64,000 bases of DNA from Inhella crocodyli (GCF_004004565.1 NZ_SACM01000004.1:310001-374000); one strand, 5' to 3'; positions 1 through 8,180 are shown, numbered from the stretch's first letter. The notes: generated from the sequence alone by a model not told the origin. A program made the numbers and translations.

Positions 1-57
1 GAACGGCACGGGACTGGCGCACGATGGACCCATCAGAACCCTCTCAAGGAGCGCCCC

Positions 58-246
58 ATGCCCCTGCCCTTCGTCGAAGCCTGGAAGGCCCTGGCCTTGC
101 GCGTGGCCGAGCGTTTGGCAAGGCCGGTCGGTCCCGAGGGCCCAGCCGTGCAACGTGCCAAACGGCCCCCCAAGGGTTCCTCACCCGCGGCCCCCAACGT
201 CTCGCACCCCCCGGCACAGCACCGCAGCGGGCGCCGTCACGGCTGA
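58..246 (+). CDS. possible small hypothetical protein (62 aa)
   Basis: A short frame with a good Shine-Dalgarno sequence (AAGGAG, six bases before the ATG). The first 25 residues look coding, with GC-rich third positions and an amphipathic helix-like stretch. The second half is Pro/Arg/Ser-rich and less convincing. It runs convergently to ubiC, ending nine bases before the ubiC stop. No family is recognised. It could equally be a chance frame or the 5' part of a decayed gene. Confidence 0.3.
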   Translation: MPLPFVEAWKALALRVAERLARPVGPEGPAVQRAKRPPKGSSPAAPNVSHPPAQHRSGRRHG

Positions 247-254
247 GCCGCCGG

Positions 255-848
255 TCAGGGGCGAGACCAGCCTTCGCGCGCGCCCCAAGCCAGCGTGCGC
301 CAGTTCGGCCGGCGCGTGCCGGGGTAGGGTGCCAGCGCGGCCACGTCGGGGTGAAACAGCTCCAGGATGCGCAGCTGCGCGCCTTGGCGCTTGAACACCG
401 AGTGCCGGCTCCACAGCATGGCGCGCGGCGCCGCCTGCCCGGTGGCCCGTGCCCACTGCCGCGCCATGTGGCGCCGCGTGGGCCCGTGGGCGGCGATGCG
501 CTGCGGCTGCAAGGTGCTGCGGCGCACGCGGCGGTCGCGGTAGAGCAGGTCGGCCAAGGGCCGCCGGCCCAAGCCCTTGAGCGCCTTCCAGGGCCCGGCC
601 AGCGCGCTCTTGTGCAAGCTCGAGCGGGCCCACACCAGGGCCTGGCCGTCCACCGACAGCACGACCTCGCGCACCAAGGTGCAGCCGCGCCGTGGCGTGC
701 CCAGCGCGCGGCGCTCGGGCGCGCGCAACTTCGCCGTGGCTTGGCGCAGCACCTGCACCTCGAAGCGACCGTGCCGCGCCAGGCGGGCACTGAGCGAGCC
801 CGGCGCGCGCAGCCAAGCGCGCAGGGACGCGCGGGCGCTGACCGTCAC
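255..848 (-). CDS. ubiC: chorismate lyase (UbiC)
   Basis: Converts chorismate to 4-hydroxybenzoate plus pyruvate, the first committed step of ubiquinone synthesis, in the cytoplasm. The 197-residue product carries the family pattern: an LxR-type N-terminal region, the V-RE-VxL strand (residues about 57-63), a central LYRDxxVxR segment and a C-terminal ELFHPD motif typical of UbiC. The GTG start overlaps the proC stop (GTGA), so the two are probably translationally coupled. The protein is a little longer than the usual 165-190 residues. Recognition is by family pattern rather than strong identity. Confidence 0.85.
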   Translation of the reverse strand: MTVSARASLRAWLRAPGSLSARLARHGRFEVQVLRQATAKLRAPERRALGTPRRGCTLVREVVLSVDGQALVWARSSLHKSALAGPWKALKGLGRRPLADLLYRDRRVRRSTLQPQRIAAHGPTRRHMARQWARATGQAAPRAMLWSRHSVFKRQGAQLRILELFHPDVAALAPYPGTRRPNWRTLAWGAREGWSRP

Positions 849-1654
849 GGGGCCGGCCGCCCCAGCTCCTCGGCCCGCGCCGCCGCCGCCTTCACGGCGC
901 GCGCGAAGGCCGCCCCCACGGCATCGGCGCGCAGGCTTTCCAGCGCCGCATGGGTGGTGCCGCCCTTGCTGGTCACGCGTTCGCGCAGGGTGGCCAAGGG
1001 CTCGGGAGATTGCAAAGCCAGGGCCGCCGCGCCCCCGCAGGTGGCCAGGGCCAGCTCGCGGGCCTGCGCCTCGGGCAGGCCGAGCTCCACGCCCGCCTGC
1101 ACCATGGCCTCGCAGACGTAGAAGAAGTAGGCCGGCCCGCTGCCGCTGAGGGCGGTCACCGCGTCCAACTGCGCCTCGTGCGACAGCCACAGGCTGCGGC
1201 CGGTGGGCGCCAACACCGTCTCCACCTCCGCGCGGTCCAAGGCCGTCACCGCCTCGCGCGCGAACAGGCCGGCGATGCCTTGGCCGATCAGCGCCGGCGT
1301 GTTGGGCATGGCGCGCACCACGCGCTCGGTGCCCGCGGCCTGGGCCAGGGTGTCGCTGCGCACGCCGGCCATCACGCTCAGCTGCAGGGCCTGCGACAGC
1401 CAGGGCCGGGCCGCCTGGGCCGCCTCGGCAAAGCTCTGCGGCTTGACGGCCCAAACCACCAGCTCGGCCTGCGCCAGGGCGGGCGTGGGGGCGGGCAGGG
1501 CGTCGAGGCCGAAGTCGGCGCGCAGCTTGTCGCGCTGCGGGCCGTGGGGCTCGATCACGAGGAAGGCCGCGGCCGGGCGACCGGCCTTCAACAGGCCGCC
1601 CACGATGGCGCTGGCCATGTTGCCGCCGCCGATGAATGCAAGGGTGGGGTGCAT
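845..1654 (-). CDS. proC: pyrroline-5-carboxylate reductase
   Basis: Last step of proline synthesis: NAD(P)H-dependent reduction of 1-pyrroline-5-carboxylate to L-proline in the cytoplasm. The 269-residue protein opens with the Rossmann motif GGGNMA (residues 9-14) and has the P5CR signature around SGSGPAYFF and the TSKGGTT segment near the C-terminus. Start and length match the family. It lies upstream of ubiC with a four-base overlap and is divergent from the potassium-transporter gene, 84 bp away. Confidence 0.95.
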   Translation of the reverse strand: MHPTLAFIGGGNMASAIVGGLLKAGRPAAAFLVIEPHGPQRDKLRADFGLDALPAPTPALAQAELVVWAVKPQSFAEAAQAARPWLSQALQLSVMAGVRSDTLAQAAGTERVVRAMPNTPALIGQGIAGLFAREAVTALDRAEVETVLAPTGRSLWLSHEAQLDAVTALSGSGPAYFFYVCEAMVQAGVELGLPEAQARELALATCGGAAALALQSPEPLATLRERVTSKGGTTHAALESLRADAVGAAFARAVKAAAARAEELGRPAP

Positions 1655-1738
1655 GGCCCGGATTCTCCGCCGCCCCGCCCGGGCGAGTGCCCCGCTCCTA
1701 AGATTCGCGCCCCTCCGATCGCCCGGTCTGGCCTGTCC

Positions 1739-3073
1739 TTGTCGCGTCGCCCGCTCAACCCCAACGTCCTGCTCGTGCTGGGCTTCGCCGGCCTGATCGG
1801 GCTCGGCACGGCCTTGCTGAGCCTGCCCTGGGCCACGGCCGACGGCCGCGGCGCGCCTTGGCTCGTGGCCCTGTTCACCGCCACCTCGGCCGTGTGCGTC
1901 ACCGGCCTGGCGGTGGTCGACACCGGCAGCTACTGGTCGCACGCCGGGCAGTGGACGGTGATGGGCCTGATCCAACTTGGCGGCTTCGGCCTCATGACCG
2001 CGGCCACGCTCTTGGGCCTGGCCGTGAACCGCCAGATGCGCCTGGGCTCGCGCCTGCTGCTGCAGGCCGAGAACCGCTCGCTGTGCGTGGGCGATGTGCG
2101 CGGGGTGGCCCTGGTGGTGCTGACCGTGACGCTCAGCGTCGAGGCCCTGACGGCGCTCGTGCTGGCCCTGCGCTTCGCGCTGGGCCACGGCATGCCCTGG
2201 GGCGAGGCCGCCTGGCAAGGCCTGTTCCACGCCGTCTCGGCCTTCAACAACGCCGGCTTTTCGACCTGGAGCGACGGGCTGATGCGCTTCGTGGGCGACG
2301 CCTGGGTGCTGCTGCCCATCATGACGGCCCTGGTCGTCGGCGGCCTGGGCTTCCCGGTGATGCACGAGTGGTGGTCGCGCTGGCGCCAACCCCGCCGCGG
2401 CGCGCGGGCCAGCATCCACAGCGTGCTCACGCTCTGGGGCACGCTGCTGCTGCTGCTCGGTGGCGCCGCCGTTCTGCTGGGGTCCGAGTGGCACCACACC
2501 CTGGCCGACCAGCCCTTGGGCACCAAGCTCTTGGCCGCCCTGTTCACCTCGGCCTCGGCGCGCACCGCCGGCTTCAACGCCGTGGACATCGGCGCGCTCA
2601 GCACCGAGTCCCTGGTGCTGCACTACGCGCTGATGTTCGTCGGCGGCGGCAGCGCCGGCACGGCCGGGGGCGTCAAGATCACCACCGTCTTCGTGCTGCT
2701 GCTCATCGTGTGGAGCGAGATCCGCGGCCTGCAAGACGTCGAGTTCCGCCGCCGCCGCATCGACGCCGGTTCGCAGCGCCAGGCCCTGACGGTGCTGGTG
2801 CTCAGCGCGGCCGTGGTGGTGCTGGCCACGTTGGTGCTGGTGCCCATGACGCCCTTCCCGCTGGAGAAGGTGCTGTTCGAGGTCATCTCCGCCTTCGCCA
2901 CCGTGGGCCTGTCCACCGGCATCACGCCTCAATTGCCGCCGGCCGGGCAGGGCGTGCTCATCGTGCTCATGTTCCTGGGCCGCGTCGGCATCGTCACCCT
3001 GGCCGTGGCCCTGGCCCGCCAGCACGGCCAGCGGCCCTTCCGTTACCCCGAGGAGAAGCCCCTTGTTGGATAA
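1739..3073 (+). CDS. ktrB: Trk/Ktr-type potassium uptake channel subunit (KtrB)
   Basis: Membrane pore of a K+ uptake system in the SKT (TrkH/KtrB) superfamily. The four pore-loop signatures are visible in order: SAVCVTGL, SAFNNAGFS, SARTAGFN and a final TVGLSTG. Hydrophobic helices alternate with them as in the 8-TM, four-repeat fold. No ATG exists in this frame between the proC start and the first helix; TTG at 1739 gives 444 residues, close to the KtrB norm, but has no obvious ribosome-binding site. A GTG about 90 bases upstream is an alternative. The next gene, ktrA, overlaps its 3' end, so both form one operon. Confidence 0.85.
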   Translation: MSRRPLNPNVLLVLGFAGLIGLGTALLSLPWATADGRGAPWLVALFTATSAVCVTGLAVVDTGSYWSHAGQWTVMGLIQLGGFGLMTAATLLGLAVNRQMRLGSRLLLQAENRSLCVGDVRGVALVVLTVTLSVEALTALVLALRFALGHGMPWGEAAWQGLFHAVSAFNNAGFSTWSDGLMRFVGDAWVLLPIMTALVVGGLGFPVMHEWWSRWRQPRRGARASIHSVLTLWGTLLLLLGGAAVLLGSEWHHTLADQPLGTKLLAALFTSASARTAGFNAVDIGALSTESLVLHYALMFVGGGSAGTAGGVKITTVFVLLLIVWSEIRGLQDVEFRRRRIDAGSQRQALTVLVLSAAVVVLATLVLVPMTPFPLEKVLFEVISAFATVGLSTGITPQLPPAGQGVLIVLMFLGRVGIVTLAVALARQHGQRPFRYPEEKPLVG

Positions 3074-3737
3074 GACCCTGCTCCGGCCCAGCGACAGCGT
3101 GCTCGTCATCGGCCTCGGGCGCTTCGGCACCGCCGTCGCGCAAACCTTGGTGGACTCGGGCCACGAGGTGCTGGCCATCGACGCCGACGACGCCAACGTG
3201 CAGGCCCTGTCGGCCACGCTGCCGCACGTCGTGCAGGCCGACGCCACGCAGATCGAGCCGCTCAAGCAACTGGCCGCCAACGAGTTCGCCCACGCGGTGG
3301 TCAGCATCGGCACCGACCTGGAAGCCAGCGTGCTCACGGTGATGAACCTCACCCAGCTCGGCATCAAGGACATCTGGGTCAAGGCCACCACGCCGCAGCA
3401 CGGCCGCATCGCCGAGCGCATCGGTGCCCACCACGTCATCTACCCCGAGGCCGACATGGGCGCGCGCGTGGCCCACCTGGTCACCGGCAAGATGCTCGAC
3501 TTCATCGAGTTCGAGGACGGCTTCGGCATCGCAAAAACCCGCGCGCCCGCCGAAACCCACAACAAGGCCCTGTCGGAATCCAACGTGCGCCAGCGCCACG
3601 GGGTCACCGTCGTCGGCATCAAGCGCCGGCACGAGGACTTCATCTACGCCAAGGCCGACACCGTGGTCAAACCCGGCGACCTGCTCATCGTTTCCGGCCC
3701 CACCGACAAGGTCGAGCGCTTCTCCGCGCGCGTCTGA
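3063..3737 (+). CDS. ktrA: Ktr potassium uptake regulatory subunit (KtrA)
   Basis: Cytosolic gating ring subunit that binds nucleotide and controls KtrB. The 224-residue protein has a TrkA-N/RCK Rossmann domain with GLGRFG at residues 17-22 and the acidic residue ending strand 2 (D40), followed by a short TrkA-C domain from about residue 140. The TTG start sits behind GAGGAGAAG, a strong ribosome-binding site inside the ktrB end; a second TTG follows immediately. The 11-bp overlap with ktrB supports coupled expression. Identification of the pair as KtrAB rather than TrkGH/TrkA rests on the single-RCK length. Confidence 0.9.
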   Translation: MLDKTLLRPSDSVLVIGLGRFGTAVAQTLVDSGHEVLAIDADDANVQALSATLPHVVQADATQIEPLKQLAANEFAHAVVSIGTDLEASVLTVMNLTQLGIKDIWVKATTPQHGRIAERIGAHHVIYPEADMGARVAHLVTGKMLDFIEFEDGFGIAKTRAPAETHNKALSESNVRQRHGVTVVGIKRRHEDFIYAKADTVVKPGDLLIVSGPTDKVERFSARV

Positions 3738-3741
3738 GGCC

Positions 3742-4719
3742 TCAGCCCAGCCGCGCCACCGCCGCGCGCAAGCGCTGCGCGAATTGCGCCTGCAGCGCGG
3801 GCGGGGCCAGCACCGTCACCTGGCCCGCGTGGCGCAACAGGTCCATCGTCAGCTCGGTGGCGTCCACGTAGGGCAGGCGCAGGCGCAGGGCCCCGTCGGG
3901 CTCGCGCACGGCCTCTTGCTTCGGGTGCCACTCCTCCTGCGCCACCCAGGCCGCGGCCTCGGGCTCGAAGCGCAGCTCCGCCCACTGCTCGGTGCCGCCG
4001 GCAAAGATGCCGTAACCGCGGTCCAGCTCGGCCTCCAGCGTTTTCAGCGGCAGGCGGTGGGCCTTGGCGTCTGCCTGCGCCTGCGCGCCCTCGATCGCGT
4101 CCAGCGCAAAGCGGCGCAAGCCTTCGCTGCGGTGGCACCAGGCGTCCAGGTACCAGGCGTGGCGGTAGTGCACCAGGCGCTGCGGGCTCAGGTCCCGTTC
4201 CTCCAACTGCCCCGTGGCGCGCTTGCGGTAGCGCACGGCCAGGCGCTGGTTCAGCAGCACGGCGCTGCACACGGTCTCGAAGTGCGCCGTGCTGGCGCGT
4301 CGCCGTGCCGTGCTGATCAGCTTGACGCGGCGTTGCAGCTGCTTGGCCTCCTTCTCGTCCAGGCCGAGCATGGCCTGCAGGCGCTCGGCCATGGGCTGCA
4401 AGTGACGGGCCAGCAGCTGGCCCTCGTCCAAGCCCGCCAGCATCTGGTGCAGGGTCAGCAGCGCGTGCAACTCGTGCTCGCTGAGCCACATCCCCGGCAG
4501 CTCGTGCTTGGTGTCGCGCCAGCCCTCTTGCGCAAAGCGGTAGCCGCGGCTGAAGGCGTCGTACTCGATCGGTGCGCCCAGGCGCTCGCGCAGGTAGGCC
4601 AGGTCGCGCTTGAGCGTCGCGGGCGAGACCTCCAATTCCTGTAACAGCGTGTCAAAGCGCACGGAGCCCCGCGAACGAATCAACATTTCGATCTTGTAAA
4701 AGCGCTCGGTGCGGTCCAT
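3742..4719 (-). CDS. WYL-domain transcriptional regulator
   Basis: A 325-residue DNA-binding regulator. It has an N-terminal DeoR-like winged helix (residues about 1-65; RFDTLLQELEVSPATLKRDL is the helix-turn-helix) and a C-terminal WYL sensor domain with the WYL tripeptide at residues 189-191. WYL domains bind small ligands or nucleic acids. It is transcribed divergently from the unknown gene at 4823, and the shared 103-bp gap holds two inverted repeats, so it probably controls itself and that neighbour. It ends four bases from the ktrA stop (convergent). Confidence 0.9.
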   Translation of the reverse strand: MDRTERFYKIEMLIRSRGSVRFDTLLQELEVSPATLKRDLAYLRERLGAPIEYDAFSRGYRFAQEGWRDTKHELPGMWLSEHELHALLTLHQMLAGLDEGQLLARHLQPMAERLQAMLGLDEKEAKQLQRRVKLISTARRRASTAHFETVCSAVLLNQRLAVRYRKRATGQLEERDLSPQRLVHYRHAWYLDAWCHRSEGLRRFALDAIEGAQAQADAKAHRLPLKTLEAELDRGYGIFAGGTEQWAELRFEPEAAAWVAQEEWHPKQEAVREPDGALRLRLPYVDATELTMDLLRHAGQVTVLAPPALQAQFAQRLRAAVARLG

Positions 4720-4734
4720 TGTTCATAGGGAGAT

Positions 4735-4754
4735 TACTGACGATTTATTCAGTA
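4735..4754. promoter_or_regulatory. inverted repeat, candidate WYL-regulator operator
   Basis: TACTGA, an 8-base AT-rich spacer, then TCAGTA: a perfect 6-bp inverted repeat 15 bp upstream of the WYL regulator start. It lies in the only AT-rich patch of the divergent gap, so it likely overlaps a promoter. A second inverted repeat, GCTCA-5 nt-TGAGC, lies at 4764-4778. Which of them is bound, and by what, is inference from position. Confidence 0.4.
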
Positions 4755-4822
4755 TCGCAGGTGGCTCACGCCATGAGCTACTTGGCTTGGAAACTGGCCT
4801 CCATCAACCCAGGAGAGATGCC

Positions 4823-5860
4823 ATGACTGCCAGCGCCCTGCACCGCATTCCCAGCCCCAACCCCCAGTTGGAACTGAGCTTGGTCGCCCCCGAACCCTTG
4901 GCCCCCGAGGCCTTGGCGCACGGCGGCAGCGACGCCGAAGGCTGGCAGCTGGGTCACGACCACGCCAAGCACGGCCTGCCCCTGCCGGCCGCGCACTTGC
5001 ACGAGGGCTCGCCCCTGTTCGCCGGCTGGCAGGCCGCCCTGGCCAAGGCGGCCAACACCCGCCACCGCGACCCGGCCCCCGGCGTTCGCCCCTGGCTCGC
5101 GCTGCGCCTGCAGGCCTGGCAAGAGGGCGTGGCCTTCGAGAGCACCCTGCTCACGCCGCACTACCTGCGCCAGCTCGACACCTCGCACTGCCCGGTCACC
5201 CGCGCCCCGCTGCACGACGAAACCGGCCACGCCCAGCAGCGCACCTGGGTGCGCCTGCGCCAAGACGCCCGCTACGCCGCCGGCCACCTGGCCTGCCTGA
5301 GCCGCCGCGCCGCCCAGGCCCTGGCCGGCCGCAATGCCGCACAGCTGCGCGCCATCGCCGAGCGCGTGGCCGCCACCGGCGCCGCCGAACAAGGCCTGCA
5401 CGCCGCCGAATGGGCCCGCCTGGCCGCCCTCGTGGCCCTGGTCACGCCCGGCGGCACGCCCGACGCCCTGCCCGTGCTGCCGCCCAATCGCCTGCGCCTG
5501 CTGAACCCGCTGCAGGCCCTGCAGGCCTGGATCGGCCGCCAGCTGGGCGAGAACGGCTGGGCCCAGCGCCTGCACGCCCTGCACGACGCCCTGCCCAACG
5601 TCAGCGCCCGCCAAGCGGCCACCGCCTTGACCGCGGCACTCGCCCCGCACGCCTTGGCCTTGCCGACCGAAACCTTGGCGCGGCAGCACGCGCTGGAAGA
5701 CCTGTGGCTGGACGCCCGCGTCCAGCGCCGCTGGCTGCAGCTGGCGGGCTGGGTGTCGCCGCTCACCGCCGAGCGCCTGCTGACGCAACTGCCCCAGCCC
5801 CAGGGCTACTGGGTGGAGCAGCACGCCGCACAGGCCGCCACCGAGGCCTGGGCCGCCTGA
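4823..5860 (+). CDS. conserved hypothetical protein with degenerate HNH-like patch
   Basis: A 345-residue soluble protein with no signal peptide or membrane segment. The ATG follows AGGAGA at a good distance. An N-terminal segment reads GWQLGHDHAKHG (residues 40-51). A middle segment reads LDTSHCPVTRAPL (118-130), followed by YAAGHLACLS (151-160). This layout recalls HNH/recombinase-type zinc patches in Burkholderiales proteins, but only one Cys remains, so nuclease activity is doubtful. The C-terminal half is Ala/Leu-rich and helical. It is divergent from the WYL regulator and probably controlled by it. Function unknown. Confidence 0.8.
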   Translation: MTASALHRIPSPNPQLELSLVAPEPLAPEALAHGGSDAEGWQLGHDHAKHGLPLPAAHLHEGSPLFAGWQAALAKAANTRHRDPAPGVRPWLALRLQAWQEGVAFESTLLTPHYLRQLDTSHCPVTRAPLHDETGHAQQRTWVRLRQDARYAAGHLACLSRRAAQALAGRNAAQLRAIAERVAATGAAEQGLHAAEWARLAALVALVTPGGTPDALPVLPPNRLRLLNPLQALQAWIGRQLGENGWAQRLHALHDALPNVSARQAATALTAALAPHALALPTETLARQHALEDLWLDARVQRRWLQLAGWVSPLTAERLLTQLPQPQGYWVEQHAAQAATEAWAA

Positions 5861-5873
5861 AGCGCCCTCGGCC

Positions 5874-6434
5874 CTAGCGCGTCGACCGCACCCAGCGCAC
5901 GGCCAGGCGCTGGCGTTTGAGCACCTTGCCGTCGGCCTGCCCGCCCGGTTGGTGCACCGCCCAGCCGTGCAAAAAGTTCATCTGCACCGCGTTGTCACTC
6001 GTCAGGCCGCGCTGCACGTTGCCGTAGTCGTAGGGGTTCACCGGTCGGCCGTCCACGTGCGCCGTGCCCGTCCACAGCCAGGTGCCCGGCACGTCGGGGA
6101 ACACGGGCTCGCCCGCTTCGTTCATGGCCGGCGCCTGCACCACCGCGCGCTGCAACTCGGTCACCCGCGGCAGCCGCCAGGTCCCAGCGGGGGCCCTTTG
6201 GGAAGCCATCTTGAGCGCCTCCGCATGGGTCAACAGCCGGGGCACGCCCTCGCACGCCCGGCCGTTCCAGTGGGTTCCTTCCAGGCAGCGCGACCAGCTC
6301 AGCCCGGTTTGCGTGTCCAGCACCTCCAGGCCGTCGGCCGACACCTGCCAACTCGGGGGCGGCTTGGCCCCGGCCAGGCCCGTCCAACCCACGCACAACG
6401 CCAGCGCCCACCGCGTCCATCCCCGCATGCCCAC
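5874..6434 (-). CDS. exported DUF1566 (Lcl C-terminal-like) protein
   Basis: A 186-residue protein with a signal peptide (residues 1-23, cleavage after LAGA). A single DUF1566-type domain follows, seen in the pattern DTQTGLSWSRC (residues about 40-50), WRLPRVTELQ, then the PGTWLWTGT segment and a terminal AVRWVR strand. These proteins are periplasmic or surface-exposed with unknown ligands, and the fold resembles C-type lectin-like domains. It is convergent with the preceding gene, 13 bp away. A second ATG two codons in is an alternative start. Confidence 0.8.
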   Translation of the reverse strand: MGMRGWTRWALALCVGWTGLAGAKPPPSWQVSADGLEVLDTQTGLSWSRCLEGTHWNGRACEGVPRLLTHAEALKMASQRAPAGTWRLPRVTELQRAVVQAPAMNEAGEPVFPDVPGTWLWTGTAHVDGRPVNPYDYGNVQRGLTSDNAVQMNFLHGWAVHQPGGQADGKVLKRQRLAVRWVRSTR

Positions 6435-6473
6435 CCCCCGCTTGACCGGGGGCCATGATGCACCGCCGCCGCG

Positions 6474-6656
6474 TCAGGGCAGACCGGGAATCAAGCGCTC
6501 CAAGGTGCCGTCTTGCGCCTGCAGGCTCACGTGGTAGCCCTGCTCGATGAAGTAGCGCGCCCAGGTCTCGGCGATCTGCCGGCTCGGCAGCCAAGGGGCT
6601 GACTTGTCCACGTTGATGCGCGGGCCCTGCCGTTCGTGGAAGACGATCTTCCACAT
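6474..6656 (-). CDS. small conserved hypothetical protein
   Basis: About 60 residues beginning MWKIVFHERQGPR and ending with a short helix-strand segment (RYFIEQGYHVSLQ), with good coding character. The start is uncertain: an in-frame ATG at 6692 would give 72 residues. No signal peptide or membrane helix. No function can be assigned. Confidence 0.6.
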   Translation of the reverse strand: MWKIVFHERQGPRINVDKSAPWLPSRQIAETWARYFIEQGYHVSLQAQDGTLERLIPGLP

Positions 6657-6786
6657 GCCGTCCGCCTTCGTGCTGCCCAGCCTGCCGCCCATCTGACGCC
6701 GTCCGACCCGTTGTTTGCCTGTGTGGTGAGGGCCCGCAATGTACCCAAGCCCCCAGCCCTTCTCGGGGCCGAGGGGCATGAATCTT

Positions 6787-7452
6787 TCACAGCCCCGGCA
6801 AGCTCGTGTGCAGCAAGGCGCGGCGGGCGGCCGCCGCGTGCTTGGGCCATTGCGCCAAGGCCACGCCTTGCACGCGGTGCAAGAGGTCGACGCTCAGCGG
6901 CGCGCCCGCCAGGCTCGGCGCCAGCTGGTTCGCCGCGTCTTGCCCGATGCGCTGCCACAGCGCCGAGGTCACCAAGGCATCGGCCAAGGCCCGGTGCGCG
7001 CGGCCTTCGAACTTCAGGCCATGAAAACCCGCCAAGGTGCCCAACTTGCAGTTCGGTGCCTCGGGGTACAGGCGGCGCGACAACTTCACCGTGCAAGTGA
7101 ATGGCGTGGCGCTGGCGTCCACGCCAATGCGCGCCAGCTCCGCCACCCAAAAGCCCCGGTCGAAGCTGGCGTTGTGCGCCACCATGGGACAGCCCTGCGT
7201 CAGCTCCGCGGCCTGGGCCATCACTTCCTCGGCCGGCGCTGCCTTGCGCAGCATGGCGTTGGTGATGCCCGTGAGCCTCTCGATGAACGGGGGCACCGGC
7301 ACGTCCGAGCGCATCAGCTGCGCAAAGCGCGCCACCTCCACGCCGGCTTCCAGCAGCACGATGCCCACCTCCGTGGCCCGCGCGCCTTGCCCCGGCCCCA
7401 TGCCCGTGGTCTCGAAGTCAACCACGGCCACGCGTTCATGGCGCTGCCACAT
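6787..7452 (-). CDS. DnaQ-like DEDDh 3'-5' exonuclease
   Basis: A 221-residue single-domain exonuclease of the DNA polymerase III epsilon superfamily. The three motifs are intact: Exo I DFETTG (D12, E14), Exo II HNASFD (residues 93-98) and Exo III with HRALADA (H153, D158). These four acidic residues plus His make a DEDDh active site for two-metal hydrolysis of DNA or RNA ends. There is no polymerase-binding tail or fused endonuclease domain, so it is probably a stand-alone repair or RNA-trimming enzyme rather than the replicative proofreader. It sits 15 bp downstream of the pyrophosphohydrolase gene. Confidence 0.9.
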   Translation of the reverse strand: MWQRHERVAVVDFETTGMGPGQGARATEVGIVLLEAGVEVARFAQLMRSDVPVPPFIERLTGITNAMLRKAAPAEEVMAQAAELTQGCPMVAHNASFDRGFWVAELARIGVDASATPFTCTVKLSRRLYPEAPNCKLGTLAGFHGLKFEGRAHRALADALVTSALWQRIGQDAANQLAPSLAGAPLSVDLLHRVQGVALAQWPKHAAAARRALLHTSLPGL

Positions 7453-7467
7453 GCCTTGCCCCCGGCC

Positions 7468-7791
7468 TCAGGCCTTGGCCACCGGGTACTTCTGCGCGTT
7501 CTTGGCGAACTTCGCCTCGGTCGCCGCTTCCAAATCGATGCCCGTGGCCCGCGCCATCTGCAGCAGGTACAGCAGCACGTCGGCCAACTCGTCGGCCACC
7601 TTTTCGCGCTGCACCGGCTCCGTCCGCCCAAAGGCCGCGGCTTCTTCCGGCGACGCCCATTGGTAGAGCTCCACCAGCTCGGCGGCCTCCACGGACAGCG
7701 CCATCGCGATGTTTTTCGGGTTCAAGTAAGGCTGCCAGCCGCGTTCCGCGGCGAAGGCGTCCAAGCGGTCTTGCCATGCGTTCAGGTCCAT
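7468..7791 (-). CDS. MazG-like nucleotide pyrophosphohydrolase
   Basis: A 107-residue all-alpha NTP-PPase of the RS21-C6/dCTPase type. The metal-binding helices are visible: EAAELVELYQW (the ExxE motif) and KVADELADVLLYLLQMA (the ExxD motif). Such enzymes hydrolyse (d)NTPs, often dCTP or modified nucleotides, to the monophosphate plus pyrophosphate. ATG 7791 (MDLNAW) gives the usual family length. It shares a direction with the exonuclease downstream, suggesting a small nucleotide-housekeeping operon. Confidence 0.9.
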   Translation of the reverse strand: MDLNAWQDRLDAFAAERGWQPYLNPKNIAMALSVEAAELVELYQWASPEEAAAFGRTEPVQREKVADELADVLLYLLQMARATGIDLEAATEAKFAKNAQKYPVAKA

Positions 7792-7900
7792 GCGCGCAGT
7801 TTCGCCGCCCGGCCAGCGCCGGGCCGCCACGACCCACCACGGTTATTCATTCAAGTCTTAAGAATTCAAAGTGGTAGCAGTAGTAGGGGGCGACCGATCC

Positions 7901-8180
7901 TGTGGACAAGTCCAAAACCCCAATGCTGGCAGCCACTTAGCCGGCGGTTCGGGCTGTGGGCAGCGCCCTGTCGCTGCTGCACCGCCAAACTGAACAACTT
8001 TCGATTCGGGCCGACCCCTGTGGACAAGGGGACGGTTGTGCCGGAACCATCCACAGGCTTGTGCAGGCACCGGTCCTAACTGCTTGATGGGCCTAGGAAA
8101 ACCACGCGCTCGACCGACCGGTCGGTCGAATGCACAATCCGTCCCCCGCCCGTGCCCAGGCCTTGCCCAGGCTGTCCACA
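7901..8180. promoter_or_regulatory. cluster of four DnaA-box-like sites
   Basis: In the 433-bp gap between the pyrophosphohydrolase and paaG, TGTGGACAA occurs at 7901-7909 and 8019-8027. ATCCACA lies at 8049-8055 and CTGTCCACA at 8172-8180. TTGTCCACA is the DnaA-box form used in several high-GC genomes and one base from TTATCCACA. An AT-rich patch lies at about 7843-7870. There is no dnaA, dnaN, gyrB, rpmH, parA or rep gene nearby, so a main origin is unlikely. A DnaA-titration or regulatory site is possible. Confidence 0.35.
8110..8129. promoter_or_regulatory. TetR-type (PaaR) operator palindrome
   Basis: TCGACCGACCGGTCGGTCGA, a perfect 20-bp palindrome, lies 95 bp upstream of paaG. The ACCGACCGGTCGGT core is the type of site bound by TetR-family PaaR regulators of betaproteobacterial phenylacetate genes. 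A paaR gene lies inside the operon it precedes (13417-14013). Repression by PaaR, relieved by phenylacetyl-CoA, is the expected arrangement. Confidence 0.75.

Noticed and set aside
1655-3439. N-terminal extension of proC by nearly 600 codons
   Set aside because: The extension runs antisense through ktrB/ktrA; the true start is the ATG directly before the Rossmann motif.
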